Assembly (NCBI GenBank): GCA_018857735.1
Contig: JABMCL010002073.1
Span: 507,501-571,500 of the forward strand
DNA length: 64,000 nucleotides
Source of the DNA: Alviniconcha marisindica
Lineage: Eukaryota > Mollusca > Gastropoda > Provannidae
Direction of reading: 5' to 3'
Below are positions 33,370 through 45,354 of the stretch, piece by piece (position 1 is the stretch's first letter; the number at the start of each line of letters is the position of its first letter). The position numbers and the translations under genes were made by a program. Below the pieces are notes generated by a model that was not told the origin of the DNA, did not search any database, and worked only from the letters and a program-made list of their open reading frames with translations.

Positions 33370-36300
33370 ACCTCGCTACAGTCAACTGTTCTAAAGAAAA
33401 GTGTTGAACTAAAAATGGGGTTGTCGACACACCATCCCTAGCAGGTCTTTAAGAGCAGGCTGGACTACATTTGGCACGGCAAGAAATTTCTTCACGGAGT
33501 TCTGCCCACCCACACGGTGACCTCAGTGTTGGAAGTTAGGATAGAATAGTTCCTGCTGGAAAAGACCAGACAAAGGCTTTTAGCCTAAGTAAATCTTATC
33601 ACTATATCTTCTCATATCCTATCAAAAGATATGTTGCATCAGAACAGTCTTCAACGCTGACAATTATAATCCCTCCAGTTCCGAATCAAGAAACTACCAT
33701 ATAAACTGAAGCATTGTGTTTCTGTGTGCATGTATACATATATATACATATCATATCCAGTTCACTCCATCTGCCAAATCCTGTACTATGCTTAGAACAA
33801 AAATGAGGATGAGGATGTTCTTCTTGTCCCCTGTATCGCCTAAGGAGGAACTTGGTTCACCTTCCTAGACTTACCTGCCATTCCATTTCAGACCTGAAGA
33901 TGTTGGAGCACTGTGTGCACTTGAAGAGCTTGCACTCGTTGCTGTGCTTGATGGCAAAGTGCACCTGGATGTTCACCTTGGAGTCAAAGATCTCCTTGCA
34001 CAGGGCACACCTAGCGGTACACAATGTGCAGTGCAAGCTTGCATTCAGAAAGCATTTGTTTTGATATTGTACACACAAAATGAATCAAATGTGAAACCAA
34101 AACAGAACAAATGTGAAACCAAAACAGAACACACACACTCACACACACACACACACACACACACACAACAAAACAACACACACACACATACACAACACAC
34201 AACACACACACAATTTATCGAAGCAATCACCATTCTACCCCAGATTCATCATTCCTTTCCCCCCACTCTCCCCCCCCCCTTTTTTTTTTTTAAACATACA
34301 CTTTCACACACATTTCATTGATCCAAACAAAAACCTCAATAACTCGACAACAACAACAAAAAGCACCATAACATAACCTGCTGAGAGCATCAAAAATTCA
34401 TGAATCATTTTGCAAGGCTCATTGACCACAATCAAAACCCATTTAGCAAGTCAAGTCTGGATCCCAGTTTCCCCCACCTGTACAGGTGATGAGCGTGGAT
34501 GTCCATCAGGTGCTTCTGCAGCTCGTCGGGCTTGGAGAAGAGCTTCATGCAGCTGGTGCACCCGTACTCGGTGGCCAGGCACAGGTAGTGCAGGGACAGG
34601 TGAGCCTCCAGCTGCTCCTGACTGCCCAGCTGCTGTCCGCACTTCTTGCAGGTGAACTTGGCCAGGGCGGCGTCCAGGTGGAGCTTCATGTGCGCCTGGA
34701 AGTTGGCCAGCTCGTGGAACGTGGCATTGCACTCGTCGCACGTGATGCTCTCCGGTAGCGCCGGTGTCCTGACTGGGCTGGTCGGCGTGGAAGTGTCCAT
34801 GGTGGCGGATGACATCGATGACGACGCTGCCTGACGAGGGGCCTTGCTCTTGGAGGAGCTGCTCTGCTTGTTCTCCTTGTTGCCCTTTCCGAGCGATTTC
34901 CGGCCTCGCGTCTTGCCAGACTTCTTATCCAGGCTGGCACCGTGGACGGACACCATGTGGTCTTCAAGCTGGCGAGCCGTGGGGAAAGTGAGAGAGCACT
35001 GGCTGCAGAAAGCGGAGTCGATGCCGCTGGAATGGCTGCCCTCGTTCCCGTCTTGGTAGCTATGGGAGAGGGATTTGTGCTTGGCCAGGGCCTCTATGCT
35101 GGGGAACTGGTTGTTGCAGAGGCTGCAGGGGTACTTGATGCCGATGCCTGGGTGGTTCCTGTGCACGACGTTCATGTGGTCGTGGAGACTGTACAGGTTG
35201 GGGTAGGGGGCGTTGCAGTAGTTGCAAGTGTAAATCTCACTGGATTTGACGGAGTGAACACTCTGCATGTGCAGTTCCAGAACCTCCAGGGAGTCAAAGC
35301 TGTCACTCAGACAGTATGGGCACACCAGAGCTTGTGGCGTCTTCGACAACCTTGGCCCTCCCGGGGACAGCTCCGCCACTGAGGCGGATCGCTTCGGCGT
35401 GTGCGAACGAGACCCGTCCTTGCGTGGGGATGCTTCCAACATGTCCTTCCCACCTCGGACCATCGCAGAAGGGTCAAGGTCAGTGGTCAAGGTCATGCTG
35501 GCAGCGGCCGTGTGGCTCATGAGGTGCTGGCAGAGGGAGAGCGTGTCGGAGAAGCTGAGTGGGCACATGGGACACTTGAGCATGAGGGCGGAGGGGTCAA
35601 CATCCATGGGGTGGGGTCCCCCCCGGCTGTAGTGGCTGTGCTCCACATGGGTGTCCAGGGCATCCTGGCTGGTGAACTGCTGGCTGCACACATCGCACGT
35701 CAGCTTCTCCACCTGAGGACAAAGTCAGACAGAGTGCTGTCAAGGAGCTGCACACATCGCACGTCAGCTTCTCCACCTGAGGACAAAGTCAGACAGAGCA
35801 CTGTCAAGGAGCTGCACACATCGCATGACAGCTTCTCCACCATCTGAGGACAAAGTCAGACAAAGCGCTGTCAAGGAGCTGCACACATCACACAACAGCT
35901 TCTCCACCACCTGAGGACAAAGTCAGACAGAACACTGTTAAGGAGCTGCACACATCGCATGACAGCTTCTCCACCTGAGGACAAAGTCAGACAGAGCACT
36001 GTCAAGGAGCTGCACACATCGCATGACAGCTTCTCCACCAGCTGAGGACAAAGTCAGACAGAGCGCTGTCAAGGAGCTGCACACATCGCTGACAGCTTCT
36101 CCACCTGAAGACAAAGTCAGACAGAGCGCTGTCAAGGAGCTGCACACATCACACGACAGCTTTTCCCCCCCTGAAGACACAGTCAGACAGAGCATTGTCA
36201 AGGAGCTGCACACATCACACGACAGCTTTTCCACCTGAAGACACAGTCAGACAGAGCGCTGTCAAGGAGCTGCACACATCGCACGACAGCTTCTCCACCT

Positions 36301-39300
36301 GAAGAAAACAGTCAGACAGAGCATTGTCAAGGAGCTGCACACATCACACGACAGCTTTTCCACCTGAAGACACAGTCAGACAGAGCGCTGTCAAGGAGCT
36401 GCACACATCACACGACAGCTTTTCCACCTGAAGACACAGTCAGACAGAGCGCTGTCAAGGAGCTGCACACATCACACGACAGCTTTTCCACCTGAAGACA
36501 CAGTCAGACAGAGCATTGTCAAGAGCTGCACACATCACACACAGCTTTTCCACCTGAGGACAAGTCAGACAAAAGCACTGTCAAGGAGCTGCACACATCG
36601 CATGACAGCTTCTCCACCTGAAGACACAGTCAGACAGAGCATGGTCAATGAGCTGCACACGTCACACAACAGCTTTTCCACCTGAGGAAAAAGACAGAGC
36701 ACTGTCAAAGAGCTGCACACATCACATGACAGCTTCTCCACCTGAAGACACAGTCAGACAGAGCACGGTCAAGGAGCTGCACACATCGCTGACAGCTTCT
36801 CCACCTGAGGACAAAGACAGAGCACTGTCAAGGAGCTGCACACATCGCACAACAGCTTCTCCACAGTCAGACAGAGCACTGTCACGGAAACACTGTACAG
36901 GATGTCACTCTAACCGTCTGGGAGCTTTCCGCTTCAAGTGATGTGTTGTCATTCCAGTGCACGTTTGCCGGCAAAGAGACTTAGTGATATAATTAGATGC
37001 CATCAGTGTTCTGGGTGAAAATGCTGCAGTTATGCAATTCTCAGGAGTAATTTCTTTCTGCGCTCTGAATGACCTCATGAATGCGACAAAACAGGCTAAA
37101 GTGTGCACCTAAAGTGAAACCGGATATGCACAGCTAAACAGCTCAGAGAAAGGCAGGCTGAGACATTCTTCCAGCCTGACTTACATCTCAGTCTGAACTG
37201 AACAGTTCTCTGGCAGGCACAGATCGCCAGTTGTTGTACTCGACAGAGTGAGACTGCAACTGCACTGCCTTCAGACGTCACACAAAATGACCAAATATAA
37301 CACCATGGGGGTGCAGATATACAAAACCCTGCTCATTTAACCTCATAGTGTGATACAATTAAGGTGGGAGAAAAGTCACGCTATACCAAACAGTGATGCT
37401 GCCTACTCTTGTGTACTGCACAAAACAGACCACCCTTCAACCCACCTTGATGGCCACAGAGAGTACCGACATACAGGTACAGCACAGACCACGCTTCAAC
37501 CCACCTTGATGGCTGCAAAGTGTACTGACACATAGGTACAGCACAAAACTGACCGCCCTTCAACCCATCTTGATGGCCACAAAGTGTACTGACATACAGG
37601 TACAGCACAAAATAGACTACCCTTCAACCTGCCTTGATGGCAGCAGAGCGTATTGACAGACAGGTACAGCACAAAATAGACTACCCTTCAACCCACCTTG
37701 ATGGCTGCAAAGTGTACTGACATACAGGTACAGCACAAAACAGACCACCCTTCCACCCACCTTGATGGCCACAGAGAGTACCAACATACAGGTACAGCAC
37801 AGACCACCCTTCAACCCACCTTGATGGCCACAAAGTGTACTGACACATAGGTACAGCACAAAACAGACCACCCTTCAACCTGCCTTGATAGCCGCAAAGT
37901 GTACTGACACATAGGTACAGCACAAAACAGACCACCCTTCAACCTGCCTTGATGGCTGCAAAGTGTACTGACATACAGGTTCAGCACAAAACAGACCACC
38001 CTTCAACCCACCTTGATGGCCACAGAGAGTACTGACATACAGGTACAGCACAGACCACCCTTCAACCCACCTTGATAGCCACAGAGAGTACTGACATACA
38101 GGTTCAACACAAAACAGACCACCCTTCCACCCACCTTGATGGCCACAGAGTACTGACGTACAGGTACAGCACAGACCACCCTTCAACCCACCTTGATGGC
38201 CACACAGAGTACTGACTTTCAGGTACAGAACGGACCACCCTTCAACCCACCTTGATGGCCAAAGAGTACTGACTTTCCAGTACAGCACAGACCACCCTCC
38301 AACCAACCTTGATGGCCACAGAGAGTACTGACGTACAGGTACAGCACAGACCACCCTTCAATCCACCTTCATGGCCACAGAGTACTGACGTACAGGTACA
38401 GCACAGACCACCCTTCCACCCACCTTGATGGCCACAGAGAGTACTGACTTTCAGATATAGCACGGACCACCCTTCAACCCACTTTGATGGCCACACAGAG
38501 TACTGACTTTCCGGTACAGCACAGACCACCCTTCAACCCACCTTGATGGCCACACAGAGTACTGACAGACAGGTACAGCACAGACCACCCTTCCACCCAC
38601 CTTGATGGCCACAGCGAGTACCGACTTTCAGGTATAGCACGGACCACCCTTGAACCCACCTTGATGGCCACAGAGAGTACCAACTTTCTGGTACAGCACA
38701 GACCACCCTTCAACCCACCTTGATGGCCACAGAGAGTACTGACGTACAGGTATAGCACAGACCACCCTTCAACCCACCTACGTGGCCACAGAGAGTACTG
38801 ATGTACAGGTACAGCACAGACCACCCTTCAACCCACCTTGATGGCCACAGAGAGTACTGACAGACAGGTACAGCACAGTCCACCCTTCAACCCACCTTGA
38901 TGGCCACAGAGTACTGACAGACAGGTACAGCACAGACGACCCTTCAACCCACCTTGATGGCCACAGAGAGTACTGACGTACAGGTATAGCACAGACCACC
39001 CTTCCACCCACCTTGATGGCCACAGAGAGTACTGACAGACAGGTACAGCACAGTCCACCCTTCAACCCACCTTGATGGCAGCGGAGTGTATTGACAGACA
39101 GGTACAGCACAAAACAGACCACCCTTCAACCCACCTTGATGGCAGCGGAGTGTATTGACATGTGTTCCTGCAGCAGCTGTGTGGTTTCAAAACTCTGGCT
39201 GCAGTGGATGCATGCTGACAGATCATTGGCTGCTGAAGATGGGGCCGAGGCGCCCTCTAGGTCCTGGTGGGTGATGAGATGGGTGGTCAGCGCGACAGCG

Positions 39301-42300
39301 GTGGAGTACCCGCAGTGACAGAGAGGACACTGGTACAGCTTGCTGGACTCGTGCGTGTGACGGTGGACCCTCAACTCCTCTTTCCTGCATAGCAAGAAGT
39401 CAGTCCATATACATACAACAATGAGAAACTGTACATGCATGAAAAACAAAACAGCGAGTGCATGTATAAGAAATGAAGATCACCCCCATCTTTCAGTAAC
39501 ACTTTCCTTGAAACTTCACGGTTCAGATTGCCCTTCTTTCACTGCCACTTTCCTTGAAACCTCACTTTTCACACCACCCTTCCTGCATTCAATACCACTT
39601 TCCTTGAAACTTCACTCTTCAGACCACCCCTCTTTCAATACCACTTTCTCTAAAATCTCATTCTTCACGCCATGTACCCCTCTTTCAACGCCACTTTCCT
39701 TGAAACCTCAGTCTTCAGTTCACCCTTCTTCCAATGCCGCTTTCCTTGAAACCCCACTCTTCAGATCACCCTTCTTTCAACTCCACTTTTCTTGAAACCC
39801 CACTCTTCAGATCACCCTTCTTCCAATGTCACTTTCCTTGAAACCCCACTCCTTCCTTAGATCACCCTTCTTTCAACTCCACTTTTCTTGAAACCTCACA
39901 CTTCAGATCACCCTTCTTCCACTGTCACTTTCCTTGAAACCCCACTCCTCAGATCATGCTTCTTCCAAGGTCACTTTCCTTGAAACCCCTCTCTTCAGCT
40001 CACCCTTCTTTCAACTCCACTTTTCTTGAAACCTCACTCTTCAGATCACCCTTCTTCCACTGTCACTTTCCTTGAAACCCCACTCCTCAGATCTTGCTTC
40101 TCCCAATGTCACTTTCCTTGAAACCTCACTCTTCAGATCACCCTTCTTTCAACTCCACTTTTCTTGAAACCCCACTCTTCATACCACTCTTCTTCCAATG
40201 TCACTTTCCTTGAAACCCCACTCCTCAGATCATGTTTCTTCCAATGTCACTTTCCTTGAAACCCCTCTCTTCAGCTCACCCTTCTTTCAACTCCACTTTT
40301 CTTGAAACCCCACTCTTCAGATCACCCTTCCAATGTTACTTTCCTTGAAACTCCACTCCTCAGATCATGCTTCTTCCAATGTCACTTTCCTTGAAACCCC
40401 TCTCTTCAGCTCACCCTTCTTTCAACTCCACTTTTCTTGAAACCCCACTCTTCATACCACTCTTCTTCCAATGTCACTTTCCTTGAAACCCCACTCTTCG
40501 GATCACCCACTTCTTTCAATGCCGCTTTCCTTTCCTTGAAACCTCACTCTTTGTATGCATATATCTCCATGTAAATGAACCTCTTACTAAATACCGCACC
40601 TCTGTTCAAGCCATTTTAAAGAGGTTGTTATCGGCATTCATTGAGAAGAGGTTCCACTGTCTCTAACAAAAACACAAAGAAAGACACATCAGAAACCCAG
40701 TGTCTGCTGACCTTTTTTCTTTCTTTCTTTTTTTCTTTTTCTTTTTCTACTGTGCATGTATTTACAAAATTATTCATGCAAGCGCATGTAATGCTGGCAC
40801 CAGTTCACAGAGTGCAAGTAAAACCAGACCATGTCTGTTATCTACACAGGCAAACATAAAAACATGCACCATATGCAACTTGTCAACAGGAAACAAAAGA
40901 CAACCCCCCCCCCCTCCAAAAAAGGCCAGCATGGGTGGACACAAAATAAAGGATTTAGAAGAGAAGAGAGAGACAAAAAAGGGGGTGGAGGGGAGAGTAA
41001 TCATGCATCTGGTCTGTGTCATTCAGAATATATATATAATACAATCTGCCATTTGTTTGAAATCTTTCAATTTGTCTTATGTGGTGGTTTAAAATATACT
41101 CTTACATGGAAAGATTGTATTCACACTGCCCTCTTAAACTGAAACAATCTTCTCTTCTTCTTCTTTTTTTTTCTTCCGTTTCTTTATTTATTTTTTAATC
41201 AATGCAGTGACATCAGCCATTTCTGCCTCTTTTAACTAAGTGACCCTGCATGGTTGACAGGACGTTGAACTTGAATCATAACCTTTAACTCAGACAGCAT
41301 TCATTCATCATGGGCATTCTGACAGAAATTGGTCCCCCCCCCCCCCCCCACCGAACACCAGAGTAAATACATTACTTAACCTGTGCACTTTAAATAGCGT
41401 ATAAATTATATACAGGCTGAACCAAATGCATGGATGCACAGGAACATCCTCTGGGCAAAATCCCTGGTGGTATATCACCAGCATTCCTGTGACTTGAACG
41501 CCATCTACAGATCCGTAAACCATACGGACCAGTCTCCCAGATCACTCGCAAATGGAAGTTACACTTTGCTCTAGATCTGAAAGTTACCTGATAAACAAAA
41601 CAATTCTGATTGGGAGTGTTGTTATTTGTTAGTCGTTACTCTGGTATCAATACTGATGTTTACTGACATAATATGAACACGTATTTCAATGTGTATGCTT
41701 TCGTTCGTGTATTTTTTAATTACCGTTTTATTAGCTCTCATACGTGTGGCACGCACTCTTTGCGTGCCCCCCCACGACTCCTAACAATTCATCCCTCCAC
41801 CTACCCTCCTGCCCGATTCAGTGACTGGCATTTTATTATAATCATCCTGGGAACTGTTTGTCACACGTGCTCGGAGTGGAAGTCATTTCAGCTGAAATAA
41901 TTAACACTGGAATAAAGAATGGCACTCATTCACACTGATTTGAAAGCTGTGCCTTTCATCGTAATTCAAAACACTGGTCGGATCAATAATGGGAAAAGAT
42001 GAATTCCCCCACTCGCACAATATGAGAATTCATCCATCCCTACCGCACTGCCCACATTTTATTCACCCTCAACTCCCACGGCAGCAAACAGTAGAATATG
42101 AAACCAGAGAGCCGATGAATAGAAAAATGATCTTTTTCACAGAAGGACACACACTAAGTGCGCCTGGGGCCATCGACAAATTCTGACCTCGCTGGCTCAA
42201 CGGGTTTTTGAAATGATGGGCCACAGTAGGAAATAAATCACACACAGGGCAGAGAAGGTTAATGTTTTTGATGATGCATTTTCAGTCCTGCTCAGCCCCC

Positions 42301-43914
42301 TCACTGTGATTTCCGCTCTCCCAAGGGAGGCAAGCCAGCCAGCCAGCAGCAACTCTGGGGAAATCAGCCGGCAGGAGAGGCAGGATGCAATTACGTTGGC
42401 AGGCACGAGAAAGGACGCGGGGGACCAGAGACGGCAGAGAGAGTGGAGACTGCTGAGAGTTATGTCAGATTGTCTAAGACTAAGGATATTCTCCGCAGTT
42501 AGCTCCTTTGTGTGTGTGTGTGTGTGTTTGTGTGCACACATGCATGTGTGTGCGCATGTGTGTGTGTGTGTGTGTGTGCACGCGCATGCATGTGTGTGCG
42601 CATGTGTGTGTGTGAGTGTGTTGCGTGTGCGCACGTGTTTTTGAGTGTGCTCTTTTCTCTCTCTCTCTCTCTCTCCCTCCCCCCCCCCTCCTCTTTTTAC
42701 TTTATGATGGTAATAAACTTCCAGCTGAATGAATGTGACTGATTTAATTTCTTTCTTTCACTTGTGTGTGTGGGCATAAACTGTTCAGGTGGAATTTGTG
42801 GTGATGAGAGAAATTAAACTTATGCACATATATAGTGATGCATGCAAACAGAAAACAAAATGAAGAGTGTATAAAGCTGGAACAGTAATTCTGCACCACC
42901 TAAAGCACATGTTTACTGACATAATAGGAACACGTATTTCAATGTGTATGCTTTCATTCGTGTATTTTTTAATTACCGTTTTATTAGCTCTCATACATGT
43001 GGCACGCACTCTTTGCGTGCCCCCCCACCACTCCTAACAATTCATCCCTCCACCTATTCACCCCCAACCCTACCCCCACCCCTACCCCTTACCCCAAACT
43101 AACAAACACTGCAACTACTGAAAACAACATCATTTAATAGCAATGAGCACTAGCTGTGTCATGCTCCATGAGCATGAGGAGCAAATAAAGTTAAACGCAG
43201 AGAGCCCCTGATATTGATTTGGTAAGAGTCAATAAGTCCGGCTCTCCTTCTACATGCATGAGTCATCAACAGTCTCAGAAATAGCTACTGGCTTGTGTTT
43301 ATTTTTAGATTAGGAAAGTCCTTCGTTATACCAACAATACAAAGTGTAAGAGGTCAAAAATTCAAAACTGATTGGACACTGCCTGACAACAGACTTGTCA
43401 GTTTCAAGTTCAAAGTTCAACCAAAGTTTGCTGCAACTGTAGCTGATGTCAGTGACCCAATGTTCCCATCTCATTCGAAATTTTCCTGTCTCTTCTTCAC
43501 TGTCTCAGTGTCTGTGTTAATTATGATCTGTCTTGATGCATAAAGCCAAAGTTTCTTGAATAATTTCTGGTCTTCAACGATACGTGGGATAGAGTTGGTC
43601 CATACACGTTTTAATTTTCTCCTCAACAGTAGCCTCTGTTGGTAATAGCAGCATCAGAGCCGCCATTTTTATACTGCATTTAGCTAGCATAAACATAGAA
43701 AAAATAGTCTATAACTTTAAACGTGTTTAGGTGAGTGGGATAGCCCTATTTGCAACACTAAACAACAGTGACTACACATAAATACAGTGAATGATTAACA
43801 CATAAGCAACATTAACAAATATATATATAACAAAACAAAACAAAACAAAAACAAATATATATATATATGTGTGTGTGGTGTGTGTGTGTATATACATACC
43901 TACACACATATATA

Positions 43915-43977
<63 letters not shown>

Positions 43978-45121
43978 ACAGAGGTAAAGAAAACCATGCT
44001 GACAACATTAACAGTCACTATACAGTGAAAGTACAAAAACGGCACCACCATTTTCTTTTTTCTTCTTTTCTTTGAAAGTCTGACGGCAACACTCTTTCAG
44101 AGTACAAGTATCAGACAATTATAACATACAAGCATAACATACAATAAGAAGGAGCAAAACAGAAGAATGACAACAGATAGGTATAAACACAAGATACAAT
44201 GAGAGACCGCACAGCAGAAGAACGATATTACACAACAGATACGCACAATCACAAGATAAAACAAAAACATAATCAACAGTATGACAAGTAAACGTACACA
44301 CACAGAAAGAGAAAAAAAGCGCAATTTACCGACAACAAAAACAACCACAGCCTAAACAGCCAGCGCTACAAACAACGTGAATATTTACTTGGAAAAGGTG
44401 GCATCACACTGAGAGCACTTCAGCTTGCGATCACTGGCATGAAGTTTGGCATGCCGGTCACGGTTCCGTTTGTGCCGGAACAGGCGCTGGCAGTGACTAC
44501 ACTTGAACGGCAGCTGGTCACTGTGCACCTAAGCAGGCAAGAAACAAACAAAATGAATTGTGCGTGGATTACAATGCAATGATAACTGACTGCTCATGAT
44601 GGTCTCAGTGTCACGTCATTTAGCATCAATGCCCTTTCAGGTTTTCGGTGTAGACAGGCGCCTTTGACCAACGGCCACGTTGTAATCGGGATCTGAGTAA
44701 AGAGCTGAGCAAGTTGTAGCCATTTGTCACCATTATAATGCTCTTTGCGAACGATCTACATAGTGTTAACACTTGCTGGTTTTAATTTTGATTTTCAAAA
44801 CAACACGGAAAAAAAATCAAATGAACTTCTATTATTGTTTTTGCTCTTCTTTGCCAGTCGTCACCCTCCTCCCCACCTTCTCTTTCTCCCTCTCTCTCCA
44901 GTCAATACAAGTTGCTCTCTTTCTCTTTCTCTAGCCAATACAGGTTGGTACTTTTTAAGTGGTTTCTTTTTGTTGGCCACCCACTGACGGAAACTTTGCA
45001 TCATTCTCTGCAGACATTACAAAACTCCAATACATGTCAGTGTGTGTGTGTGTGTGAATATATATATGTTAACAATGGTCACTATATAGCAAAGACACAC
45101 ATCACATATTATTGTGTGTGC

Positions 45122-45184
<63 letters not shown>

Positions 45185-45186
45185 AA

Positions 45187-45276
<90 letters not shown>

Positions 45277-45296
45277 AATGTGTGTGTGTGTGTACA

Positions 45297-45354
<58 letters not shown>

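Noticed and set aside
37617..39129. Chained minus-strand frames with [14 protein letters not shown] repeats
   Set aside because: Translation of the intronic donor-junction array; useful only as evidence of the repeat period.
21555..40545. Regular repeats as CRISPR arrays
   Set aside because: These are head-to-tail minisatellites without unique spacers, in introns or flanks of animal genes.
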